Part shown: in pieces, positions 47,041-58,253 of the stretch
Position numbering within the stretch: position 1 is the stretch's first letter
How the letters are laid out: each line of letters starts with the position of its first letter
NCBI GenBank assembly: GCA_031472005.1
Contig: PZJY01000011.1
Coordinates: 1,798,001 to 1,862,000, forward strand
Direction: 5' to 3'
Length of the DNA: 64,000 nucleotides
Source: Tetracladium setigerum
Taxonomy: Eukaryota > Ascomycota > Leotiomycetes > Helotiales
The notes under the pieces: model-generated
Seen by the model: only the letters and a program-made list of their open reading frames with translations
The model's database searches: none
Told to the model about the DNA's origin: nothing
Made by a program: the position numbers and the translations under genes

Positions 47041-48736
47041 ATGAGGTCTAGTCTCTCTGCTCTGGGCACTTCCTGCCTTCTCATCGGTGGACTTGTTACC
47101 ACCGCATCCGCTCAAGACAGCGTACAAGACCGCGCAGATGATCTCACTGCTCTTTTATCTCGCATCTCTTCTTCACCTGGCCTTCCGAAAGCGGATCCTG
47201 TCTTACCATTCTGGGAGTTTTCTCCTCCTTACCCTGAGTTAACGACCATCCAATCGAAGGTTCTCCCCACCAAGGCCGACATCGTTGTAATTGGGTCGGG
47301 AATTACAGGATTGAGTGTCACGAAAACACTCTTAGAGGAACTTTATGCGGCGGGGCCAAAAGCGGGACAGAAGTGGAATATCGTTGTGCTAGAAGCCAGA
47401 AATATCACTTCTGGGGCAACTGCCAGAAACGGAGGACATATCAAGGCCAACCCGTACGCGGATTACGTTCAGAACAAAATCAAATTTGGCGCCGAGGCAG
47501 CGAAAAAGATCGTCAAATTCGAGCTGAGCCATTTGGATGCCTTATTGGATGTTGTAAATGCTGAGGGGTGGAATAGCAAGAAGAACGGAGCAGAGGCTAG
47601 GGCAGTGGAGACTGTTGATCTATTCTTCTATCCTCCCATTTGGCAGCTGGCTGTCCAGGCAGTTGCGGAATTGAAGAAAGACTTGCCAGAAGTTGGGAAC
47701 GGTGTAACAGTCTATGACAACACGACGGCCGCTGAGGTAAGAGAGTCTGCACCAGTCAAGCTTGCTCTTTCATCAATACTAACATCCGTAGAAATTTCAA
47801 TGCTCGAACACAGTCAATGGCGCAATTTCCTACAGATCAGGTGCTCTTTGGCCCTTCCGCCTAGTTACGTCTGGCTTTGCCACTCTACTTGCAAGATACC
47901 CAAAATCTCTGTCAATAGAGACGAACACACCTGCAGTATCAATAGCTACCACGTCCAACCCTTCATACCCATTCCTCGTTAATACACCTCGAGGAAGCAT
48001 CACCGCCACTCATATTGTACATGCAACAAATGCTTGGGCTGCGCAACTGGTTCCTGGCCTAGTGAAGAAAGTTGTCCCCGTCCGCAATCACATGTCTGCG
48101 CAGCAACCAGGTCTTTCGTTTCCAAAGCTTAACGGGACGAGGTCTTGGAGCCTCATCAGCAGGCACGGCAGTGAGTACATTACTCAGCGTCCTGGTCCAC
48201 CAAGTCGATCACAATTAGGCGGCGAAATCATGGCCGGCACTGTGATGTACCAATCAAATGGCCGTGGATCAGATGAGTTCGGGAACGACGATGATACTAC
48301 GACTGAACATTTGTTGTCCAGCCATCTTTCTGGTGTTCTACCGGTGGCCTTTGGGGATTCTTGGGGAGCGGAGCGCCCAGGAAAGAGGGTTAAGAAATTG
48401 TGGGCGGGCGTTATTGGGTATGCTCTGGATGGTGGCCATGTGGTCGGCAGACTCGATGCGAACACCACGGGGCGGGCGGTGCGCGCTGGAAACACTACTG
48501 GAGACGCGCTCAACAATCCCGGAGAGTGGATTTCGGGTGCGTACCATGGTTCAGGAATGGTCCTTGCATGGCTTTCTGGAGTCAAGCTTGCCTTGACGAT
48601 ACTCAGGAAGCAAGACGTCGACGCCAAGCCAACGCCGGGAAGATTGCCAGGGAAGGTATCAGACTGGTTCCCAAGTCAATTCGAGTTGAGTGTTGAGAGA
48701 CTTGCGGCCATGAATACTGATTCACTGCCTGTGTAG
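47041..48736 (+). CDS. Secreted FAD-dependent oxidoreductase (DAO family)
   Basis: This is a flavoprotein of the D-amino-acid-oxidase fold, probably acting on an amine or amino acid outside the cell; substrate unknown. Exons 47041-47736 and 47792-48736 give 546 residues. A signal peptide (LLIGGLVTTASAQ) precedes a nucleotide-binding motif ADIVVIGSGITGLSV (about residues 79-93). The flavin-contacting loop EARNITSGATARNGGHIKA follows, then HIVHATNAWAAQLVPGL and the C-terminal GAYHGSGMVLAWLSG, which closes the FAD site. The GHI segment resembles the loop preceding the flavin in gamma-glutamylputrescine-oxidase-like members. The only intron (GTAAGA...CCGTAG, 55 bases) is phase 0. Confidence 0.9.
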
Positions 48737-49285
48737 TCTTTATAATTCTGGGAATCGCATTTAAGCAAGGTGAAGTTGGATGAAGCAGATACATCGTACG
48801 ATTTGTTTCTTTTGTCTTTTTTGAGGAAGAAGTTTCTGATGGCCGATGTTCGGATGTGATATGGCGCTTTGTCGCGTCCTATTTCCCATAATTTCAAAAC
48901 AATGTGTATTTAAACTATTTAGAGGTCTTCAATTTATTCGTTGGACTGGAAACATGGGTTGTTTCACTCGAATTCTTGGTGATCATACCTGTTACAAACG
49001 AACAAAATTATTTACAAACAATCCTGCATTGGTTTCCAAGCATAATGGGAATGGGTAAGCAAGTAAGATTTCTGCGCCTTATATCTTGGCCATCGTCTCC
49101 GGGTTAGGCTTTAATTATTCTTGTGTTTTTTTTCGCTGGTTTATAGAGATAATTAACAGCAAATTTGCATCTCTCCCTATCTCGCCTTAATGTAATACGC
49201 AACTCCAAATACAAATCCACAACCTTCCAACCAAATTATGCAAGGTATCACAGTTATCTCTCTTATCCACGGATTTTTTTTAATT

Positions 49286-49531
49286 TTAACCAAGATGCGG
49301 CATTCCAAATCTCACCAAATTCCCACTCGCAAGCGTGTTACCTACGTACCTCCCGCCCACAATCTTCTTCCTCGTCGTACTTTCCGCACTCCTCTCCTGA
49401 GTCTCCTCTCCTTCTCTCACAATCTGGTCTGTGGCTTCGGCCAGCTTCTCGGATCCGCCGACGAAGCATTGAACAGCGATACTCATGATGATGAGGAAGA
49501 GGAGGATACCGAGGACGATGCCTATGGTCAT
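49286..49531 (-). CDS. Possible small single-pass membrane protein
   Basis: An open frame from ATG 49531 encodes 81 residues: a membrane helix at the start (MTIGIVLGILLFLIIMSIAV) followed by a charged Glu/Arg/Thr tail. The frame is open upstream (LSP before the Met), and an ATG at 49620 in another frame starts MAPLISLIARK. An upstream exon may exist, but I could not fit one. No family recognised. Confidence 0.35.
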   Translation of the reverse strand: MTIGIVLGILLFLIIMSIAVQCFVGGSEKLAEATDQIVREGEETQERSAESTTRKKIVGGRYVGNTLASGNLVRFGMPHLG

Positions 49532-49888
49532 TGGGGACAAGTCGGCTTGCAGGTCTTGGTTTTGACGCAAGCGGCGGTGTGGAGGACTTTGCGCGCAATG
49601 AGGGAAATTAAGGGAGCCATTTTGGGTGTGGTTCGATATGGGTTGTGTGTACTTTGGTTTGTGGTTATAGTTTAAGTATACTACATATTAAGTAGAGTTG
49701 TAATTCCAAGTTGCAATAAAAAGGTGAAGAATTGGAGGGTATCAAAATTTTTAAGAGAAGTGGTCGGGAAATTATAGGCGAAGTACATCAGTCAGAATCA
49801 AGATCATGAACTAGCTGCTACTTAGTGGCAATCTTAAAAAGTTCAGCTATTGAGACGAGAAATCGAGAAATGTAGTTGAATCTCAAGG

Positions 49889-49992
49889 CATTAACTCCCC
49901 TTCTATTAATAGACTAGATATAGATAAACTACTACCTTAAGACTTACTATGTTTATAACCTACTAATAAGTATACGTACCGGTGAAACCAAC
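49889..49992 (+). repeat. TA-rich (RIP-altered) copy of the repeat at 55078-55185
   Basis: ACTACTACCTTAAGACTTAC here corresponds to ACCACCACCTTGAGACTCAC at 55.1 kb. Nearly all differences are C-to-T or G-to-A. Confidence 0.65.
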
Positions 49993-50277
49993 AATATATG
50001 TTGGCATCATGGTTCCTGGAAAACAAAGACTGGTCTGTCATCATCATTATCGTGGAAAGTAGTTTGACGCGCTCAGCGCACTATACCATAATATTGTTCA
50101 CGAATCATGTGGAGAAAACCATCGCAAGATAGGTCACAGGTTTTGATCAGACAATCATTGAGGGATAGTTGGAAGTGGCCTTCTTCAATATCCAAAAACA
50201 ATTCTCTTCCTACTAAACGTAGTCCAAAAATTCTTTCATTCGTGTCTTGGTTACAATTTCGATACGAAGTATCTACA

Positions 50278-52803
50278 TCACATCAACTTCACCTTCCCAG
50301 TCGCCCTCAAATCTCGAGAACTAAATCCAAGACTGATTGTCGCCTCTCCTTCAGGAATCTGCCAGTCTTGAGCCGTGGTGTTCCAGAAACTAAGATCACG
50401 TCTGTTGAGCTTGAAGTCCACAGTTGCTGACTTCCCTGGCTTCAGTTGCACCTTTTCAAATCCACGCAAAACTCGAATCGGTGTCTCTGCTGGGACGCTC
50501 GTGCCCTGTAATGACAGATAGAGTTGAAGGACCGTAGCTCCCGCTACCTTACCAGTGTTCTTGACGGTGCCTTGAACAGTAATATGAGTTGTGTATAAAT
50601 CTGGATTCCCGCCTAGTGCAGAGCCATTGGCAGGCGCTGGGAACGCACTAGAGATCTGACGACTTGTCTTGATGGACAAAGATTGCCCCATGGTGAAGGT
50701 GGTGTAGCTGAGTCCGTAACCGAACTCGTAAAGAGGGGTTATGTTCTTTGCATCGAAATGGCGATAGTCGATGAACAGTCCTTCAGTGAAGTTAGATTGC
50801 CAATTGGCGCCATCCTCAGCTGCTGGACCGGTAATATTGACAACTGGAATGTCGTAGTCCGTCTCATTGGCAGGGATCGTGTATGGAAGACGTCCTGATG
50901 GGTTTACATCTCCGTACAATACATCGGCGATAGAGTAACCACTTTCTTGACCAGGCAAGAGTGCAGCGAGGATGGCGGTGATTTTGGGATTTGTGGCCCA
51001 TGGCATGGTATTCACTCCAGCCGAGTGTGTAACAACAATGGTACTAGGACAGAGATTGGCGATATTGTTCACAACAACTGTCGAGTTGTGGTCATTCTCG
51101 AAAGAGGTACGGTCCCTTGATTCGCTTGCGAACGTCTTCAAGAAGACGATGCAGATGTCTGGGACTGGATAGAGCGAGCCAAGATCATTTGCAGCAATGA
51201 ATTTGTTGTTGAGGTAGTATTGAAGTCGAGCGCCTTGCTTTTGTGCTCTCTCTCGGATTGCTTGGAGTGGAGAGATGATATAACTGCTGCGTCCAGTGCC
51301 GGAACCACCTCCAACAGACAACGTTCCAATATCGAAACCATAATCAGGGGCACCAGGTCGAGTTCCCTCAAAGTAAAGACCATCAGTCACATCAGCAGCA
51401 TCATTACCGAAGACTCCAATATTCATGGCATTCTTCAGTGGCAGTGTTTCATTCGTGTTCTTGAGTAACACAACTCCTGCGGAGCCGAGTTTACGAATGA
51501 GCTTTCCATGGTTCGCTCTGACGTCTCGCGCTGGGGGGCTGGAGGAAGACCGATTGCTTCAGCCGAAAATCCATACGTTTGAAGAAGGACATAGAAGTTT
51601 GAGGGGTCCGGGGTCGGGAAGTCTTTGTCCTGGTCCAAGACAAAGTATGACGAGAGAACACGACGAGCCATATCGTCGAGGCGGCTGGTGGTCATAGTGT
51701 TATTACCCAAGGCCCATGTGATATTCTGACCAAAGTACGAATTGGCTGTCTCTTGCGATGCGGTATCAACTCCTCCAGGCATTGTCATGTCCAGGCCACT
51801 AATGATGCTCGGTACACCTGAATGAGTAGCGTACCAATCGGAAACAACATAGCCTTGAAAGCCGAGTTCCTTTTTCAACAAGCCGTTCAAGAGTCTGTCG
51901 TTCTCGCATGCGTACGTTCCGTTGACTCGATTGTAGCTGCACATGACGCTTGCAACTCCGCTCTTCACTGCGTCGGCAAATGGCCACAGATAAAGCTCAT
52001 GCATAGTACGATCATCGATATTCGAAGAGATAGCTGGAACCTCCGTGCCATTGGCCAAAATTGCGCCACCTCTTTGCGTTTCCTGTTCATTACCGATAAG
52101 ATGTTTGACACAGGCTTGAACACCAGCATCCTGCACGCCTTTGATGGTGATGCTAGTAGCCTGTCCTGTGAGCCATGGATCTGGAGAAAAGCCTTCCCAA
52201 TTTCTTCCTCCAAGAGGATGCCGGCCAAGGGCTCCAGCAGTTGGTCTATTATTCAGGAATGGTTAGCAGACGATCAAACGATAAGATTAAGGCAAAGTAT
52301 TAAGGTTTACTCACCCGAGATGTACTGCAGCACCTTTACCTCGGAATTCTTCACCAATAGCATGAGCTCGCTGGTACATAAGATCTCTGTCCCAACTCGC
52401 AGCTATAGTAAGGCCAGCGGGGAAAGAACTAGCAAGATCAACCGCTCGTATCCCCAGAGGACCATCTGCAAGACATAGTCCCGCAAAGCCAATCTCCGGC
52501 ACAGCAACGATGTTACCGTTACATCCCCCAGCGGAAGCATTTCCTGTCACAAGAGCTGTCTTTTGTTCAACACTGAGCTTTGCAACGAGACTGTTTGCCA
52601 ATTGAACTGCTGCTGCCCATTTCTGATCAACGTCCGTTTTGTCTATTTTGGTTAGTTATAAAATTCTATAACTCGGTACTTCAATCGAGTTGAGAGCTTC
52701 TCAAATAAAAGGAAGGTAGCTACTGACCAGTGATCCGAGAATTTGACGCAGCGGCCGCAGTCGCAGCGACTTGAAGTAGCAAGACAGTGGTACTGATCTT
52801 CAT
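50278..52803 (-). pseudogene. GH3 beta-glucosidase with one-base frameshift in a G6/C6 run
   Basis: GH3 enzymes release glucose from beta-glucosides outside the cell. Exons 52803-52728, 52642-52315 and 52245-50278 make about 790 codons. Parts in order: signal peptide (VLLLQVAATAAAA), DGPLGIRAVD, HPLGGRNWEGFSPDPWLTG, KHLIGNEQETQR, the nucleophile segment VVSDWYATHSG (Asp near residue 270), LLKNTNETLPL, SGRLPYTIPANETDY, the domain FEFGYGLSYT-like YEFGYGLSYTTF, and a fibronectin-III-like end. The frame slips between LPPAP and RDVRANHGKLIR, at the six-base G run 51533-51538 (C run on the coding strand). One base is missing there. The rest is intact and conserved, so this is either a recent frameshift or an assembly error; I could not find a credible intron (the only fitting one would be 38 bases). 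Confidence 0.85.
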
Positions 52804-54419
52804 GATGGCTATGAAGATTGACTGTATCCTGATGAATGTGCTGATCAACATGATTTATCAAAGTGAGAGCAAGCATACTTATAGGCATGCAAATTAGGTT
52901 CATCGGCAGGTTCTTGAGGCAAAATCTTACGTATTTACTTGACCTCGGAACCATCTCCTAGCTTGAAATCTCCACGTTGAAGTAAATTGCTAGAGATGAA
53001 CTGTGGAGTGACGATGGAGAAATGCAGAGAAATGATGGGGAAGTTGTGGGGAGACCACGGAGAGACTACGGACAGACTCAACCTCGCTCACAATGATCGA
53101 GGTAGTGGCGTGTACGCTTGCTTCCCTCATATTCCCATTCTTCAATGCAAGATTTAGTCGCTACCCTGACCAAATAGAGGTTCTTAACTCCCCATTCTCC
53201 AATGGCGTCACTGGGGAACAGCTTGTCGGACATACTACGGCGAGATTCGACAGTTGACTCGCGTGATGACAGCAGCGACAAGTCGGAAAATTGGAGGATT
53301 TCCTATTTCTCTATTGCTCTAAGAGGGGTCGGTTTAGCTCATCTATGTACTAGGATCGTTGAGAGCAACCTGATGGGACGGATACACACGATTAAGCGAA
53401 CCCGAGATACGATGGCATGCCAAGCGAACCCGAAATACGAAACTTCATGGATGGGATGAACTAGTTGTCATGCAATACCAACCAATTAGTCGTGGGCCGC
53501 TTGTAAATTGAAAGTTAAATCAGACAGTGGTTGGTCATTGCTCGGTAGGTTATGATCATCTGGCGCCCATTTTCAAGGATATATCACATGGCAAGACTTC
53601 TGCACCTTTTTTACTCGTCGGCATTTCCGAGGACATGGACTTGGAAATTCTTAGTACCGGTCGATCTTCGGTTTCTTTGCAGCAACAAACAATTAATTGG
53701 CAATGTTCTGATCTGTCTCTCCACACATTCGGCCTGTAACTTTCGGGATGGCTAGAACGTTGTCCTGGACCACTCTTCAAATCCTGCACTGAGCGGAAGT
53801 TGGACAATTGGAATATAATTTGTTAACACTTGATGAGACTGCTTTTTCATGTTTGAGAAATATTTTGCTGATTAAATAAGTTTTGGGGAGGCGGGTAGGT
53901 CATACCGAGCCTAATAGATATCTGGTCAGTTGAGCTTCGATCGTTCACTCAAAATTAAGTCAGAACCAGTGCCTCGTCAAAGAATAAAAGATGTCTCATC
54001 TTATCACGGCAGCAATCACTTGTATACAATTCAAGCATTAATTTCAATGGCCTGCCATTTAATAGTTTATGTGCATAACTCCCCATTGTTCTCTCGACTT
54101 TATGCCCTCTCATAAAGCCTCAGTGGTTCTTCTTTTATTTTCTTTCTTATATAAGCAACTATGTGGCATGAGAAACAAAGATTTATGAAAGGGATCAATC
54201 AATTGATAGCTTCGAATTTTTGAGTATCTCTCTTGAGCAGAGTCATGCAGACTTTGAGTGGTTTGAAATTACATTGTCTGTTGTCGATTTAGATATAGAA
54301 TTTAACGACTACCTGGGCTAATTTTCAAAACTCATGAAAATCTACTTCCAACGCACATCGTTAACGACACTCAAGACACATAGTGTGGGGTCACCAGATC
54401 GTCTGCATACAGCTTTCAG

Positions 54420-54563
54420 ATCTCGAGATCTAAATCCAAGACTTACTGTCGCCTCTCCCAAAGGAATCTGCCAGTCTTGAGCGGTGGTGTTCCAGAAGTT
54501 AAGATTACGTCTATTAAGCTTGAAGTCCACAGTTGCTGACTTCCATGGCTTGAGATGCACCTT
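54420..54563 (-). pseudogene. Displaced fragment of the GH3 C-terminus
   Basis: About 144 bases match the end of the nearby GH3 gene (50311-50454) closely in the same orientation. The translation has LKPWKSATVDFKLNRR and NFWNTTAQDWQIP as in the gene's LKPGKSATVDFKLNRR and SFWNTTAQDWQIP. Outside these limits similarity is lost at once. No catalytic part remains. Confidence 0.9.
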
Positions 54564-55077
54564 TTGTCCATTCTGCTTATGGAAACAACTAAAAAGGCTC
54601 TTCTTGTTGCTGCAGTCCGTCATGCCAAGACTTAAGTCTTCCGCCAAGTGAAACTCAAAAGTCTAATGTCGATAATACGCGTAGCGCGTATTTAGTGAAT
54701 CACGATGGTAGCACGATAATGCATGACCAATCGAATGGTGCTAATTAGCTGAATTTAGTACCGCAGTTTCCAGCTTCCTTAAAAGCCTGCTCTCTAAACA
54801 TCATATCTACGATAACAGAGTCCCTATTTATTGTAACGGTACTGTTTCCCTTTCACATGGATTGTAACAGAGGTACACTTAGTGTAACCAACATCTAACA
54901 ATTCCACTCTAGCTGATTTTTATTCCATCCTTCTCATTTTATGAGGGATCTTTGCAGCAAATGCAGATAGATCAATGCTTTCGCGGGTCAAGAACTTTTG
55001 TTGGGAATACTGTACCAGAGCCTCACGTAGAACCTTAGTCAGATATTCGTCATCACCAGTAGTTATATATACGGAGC

Positions 55078-55185
55078 TTAACTCCCATCATCTTAATATA
55101 GGAGAGATGAACAAACCACCACCTTGAGACTCACCGTTTCTACAGCCACTGTTACGCATGCGTATAAGTGTTTACCAACAACTTT
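55078..55185 (+). repeat. Repeat paired with 49889-49992 (less altered copy)
   Basis: Same element as at 49.9 kb, with CA/CG dinucleotides retained. Confidence 0.65.
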
Positions 55186-55609
55186 GGCAACTCGTCTTTG
55201 GTATGAATTCCAACCAGAGTTGCAATCAAAGCTCTTGTGGCTGTCCCAGTGATGATTCTAGGAAGCAATCCACAGGAGAAGGTTTCAATGTGAGCAGTAT
55301 TCGCACATGAATACATCGGCAAAAGCACCTCAACCCTTTTTTAAGGTTGGAATTGCGGCTGCTCACGTTTCAGACCATACTAACGAGAAAGAGTGGTTCT
55401 AAGGCGTCAAACATTTAGGATACGGTCATATAGTAGGGTTTAAGTGCACCATTTAGTTTCTGGCGGGTTAGAAGGGCTATATAGGTGGACCACAGAGTAA
55501 TATGTGTGGTGCTGTTGCTCTCAAGCCCTGTAGACTTGAATTAAATATATTATATGAGATAGGATCAGTACGTTTCGCTTAGAGCAACGTTCGCAATAAA
55601 TTTTATTCC

Positions 55610-57493
55610 TTATATTTGGAATTCAGGTTCGCCTTCCTGAAAGGCCGTGGCTTCATCAACACAAATGGACGGTTCAATGGTATCGGTCTGCATTGGCTGC
55701 GGACTCGTAGACCACCGTTCTCCTATTCCTCCAAGCAAATCACTTCCCCTCCCAAATTCCGACATAGACATGCCAGATAGGTCCCATACTATTCCGCTTG
55801 GTGCACTGGAACTGTGCGTCACTAACGTATCACCTGGCGCGATATCTCTTGACACTGGGAAGCCAGCCGACAGTCGATCAAGAGTTGACAAGCCGGAGGA
55901 GTCGCTGGGCACAGAACTGTATCTGTGAAGATTTGAGTCCAGAGAGGGATGGTACTTGCGCAAGTGCGCAATCAACTTGTCTTTCCGCCGGAAGGACCGA
56001 TCACAGACTGAACAGCTGATAAAGTGGGAGCCATGCTGGGTGTCTAGGTGCCGTTGCAAGTCACCTTTACGGCGGAAGGTTTTGGAGCAAGAAGGGTCGG
56101 TGCAAGAGAGTTTCCTGCTTTCAGCAAAAACACACTTTTTAGTATTGCAGGGGGAGTTGGATGGAAGATGCTTACTCTGTGCGTGGCCTTGACGAGCTCT
56201 GTGTATATTGAAGCGTGGTACCACTGAGATGTGGTCCAAACACGAAGTTCTCATCACCTCCCGTGATCTCCGGAATGGAAAATGAAGTATTATTGTACAG
56301 GTTTTGAGAATGGGTAATAGTTTGCAGGTGCATGACGGGCGAGCTTGTCCCATGAGAAGTTGAGGTGAAGATTTCTTCACTGCGACTCAGAGCAGACCCA
56401 TCGCACCGACAGCTAGACTCGCAATGGCATTCATAGCCCAAGTCTGCCATGCAAAAATCATGCAGGGTCTGATCTGAAGCTGTATTTTTTTCAAGATAGC
56501 ATTTGATGCAGGAACAGTTTACCTCATCCACATGAACCGTACCAAATTGTTCAACAACCGGACCCAGGGCACCTGATTGGCAATTTTTCATGTCAATGTT
56601 GATTGATGCTGGCACCAAAGCGTAATCCAGAAACTCCGTCGATCGCGAACTGCTAGTACTACTCTTTCGTTCTGGTTGCGGCACCTGCAATTCTGCTGCA
56701 GGCGAAAGGCAGAGGTTATGACTTCCATGCGCCCTCCGATAATGCTCTTGCAGTGCCCTCGTCGTCCTGAAGAAGATGGTATCACAGCCTTCGGGTGGTG
56801 GCAATGCATAATAGCAACCACTTATCGCACAACTAAAAAAATCTGCCTTGGCGGAATCTCCAAGCACAAGGCTCTCCGCATTTTCGTCCCTATGCCACAA
56901 TTTGGTTTTACTCTTGCATGAGTTGAACTCGTAAGACATCACTGTACGTCGAGGTTCATAACCCGAGTTCTCGTCTAGATTCCATTCTTCAAATCGGGCT
57001 GAAATGATATGTTCTGTGAATAGTGGCTCTCCAGGCCGCCTAGGCCGGTCGTTTGCGGAGTGGGGACCATAGTGTCCATAGTCCTTTATATGTTCTTTAA
57101 CCTGATCGGGTCGGAGAAATTTTTTTGGCCTGCGACCACCAGTGCTCGCGTATTTGCAGCCGTCTACGGTGCAGTGGTAATATTTCGAGGGATTATTCGT
57201 GTCTCCGTGCTTGGTTTGGGTATGCCGATCGAGAGTCTGTTTCTGCGCGAAGCGCTCGAAGCACTCGTCGGCTAGACACTCGTACGGTTTTTCGTGGACA
57301 TTGCGATGCTTGCTATTTCCGACGTTAGTGCAACGAGGGCATACTTGATATTCGTACTGGTTGAGACTGACTTGAGCTTCGAGCGACTAGGAAATGTGGC
57401 ATCACAAAAAGGGCATGGCAAGGTTTTGATCTCCCTGACGTTCGTCCCATCGGATGCATCTCCATCGGATCTAGACAGATTATAACGATCCAT
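55610..57493 (-). CDS. C2H2 zinc-finger protein
   Basis: Probable nuclear DNA-binding regulator. Exons 57493-57440, 57386-56176 and 56114-55610 give 589 residues. Fingers or finger-like units: YECLADECFERFAQKQTLDRH...H, YHCTVDGC...H, FSCAISGCYYALPP...H..H, LSCTDPSCSKTFRRKGDLQRH...H and ISCSVCDRSFRRKDKLIAHL...H. The last two are canonical and lie next to each other. The second intron (GTAAGC...AAGCAG) splits just before the fourth. Near the N-terminus another half-finger (LPCPFCDATFPSRSKLK) is present in the genomic frame. My first intron removes it because that frame does not continue into the rest. The alternative is a one-base frameshift near 57372-57378. Target genes unknown. Confidence 0.8.
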
Positions 57494-58253
57494 GCCAATC
57501 GAGAATCGATTTATTGTTGTTACGTGATCTTATCGTCGACTCCCAATGTCGCGGTCATCGGGGCAAATGAGGCTCTGCGCGGGCACCTTGCATTTCAAAT
57601 TGACTAAACGTCCTGTGGCCTCCTTTTCCACAGGCTGAGTCCAGCAAGGCTGTGGCGCTTGTGCACAGCATGGATGGATGTGAAGTGAGGCGAGGCTGAC
57701 AAGGGGTAGGCTTTGATCAGGCAGAATAAACCCGATAACTAGAACAAAGCCAATCGCGAACATAAATTCATTGGCTGCTGTAAACGATTATGATTAAGCC
57801 GAGTAGCGTTAGCGCTAATGATTTAATGGTTACGATTCCCATGGTTGAAGTGTGTAGTGTCTCTCATGGACAGTCTCGGTGTGGTCTTGGTCACCAAGTA
57901 GTGCACATGTCCATCTGTCTGTGCATGTTAGAATAATGATAATATTCGGGAAGGTACAGATATGCAGAGAACTATATACAGTAAAGCGTGATAAAATCTA
58001 CGCCTACTAGGCGTAATTATCATACCACTTTGTCTCCGTGCAACACAATTGTGGGGTACGAACACTGTAATGAACTTGTGCATGACAACGCAAGGCAGGT
58101 ATCAAGTGAAAGATAGTATTGATGTGTATATATTGCCGTATTCATCATAAATTCGTACATCATTGGATCCGACTAATTGCTCTCCTACCAAAGAAAGGCT
58201 CGATCGTGACTATCATCTTCTACACGCAAAAAGGGGAATGGGGCGGGCTCTGT
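57494..58253. other. Intergenic, no gene seen
   Basis: Upstream of the C2H2 gene and downstream of the DUF6594 gene. No coding pattern supported. Confidence 0.5.

Larger units (their letters stand above)
48737..50277. other. Intergenic, AT-rich, one possible small gene
   Basis: Apart from a candidate single-helix protein at about 49.3-49.5 kb and a RIP-altered repeat at 49889-49992, I see nothing. Confidence 0.45.
52804..55609. other. Long intergenic region with repeats and a GH3 fragment
   Basis: No gene seen other than the GH3 fragment at 54420-54563 and the repeat at 55078-55185, listed separately. Confidence 0.5.

Noticed and set aside
51540..51577. 38-base intron to explain the GH3 frame change
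   Set aside because: In phase (GTATGG...CTCCAG) but shorter than the other introns here, and it would delete YGF...GLPP, which looks like real protein; a homopolymer indel is simpler.
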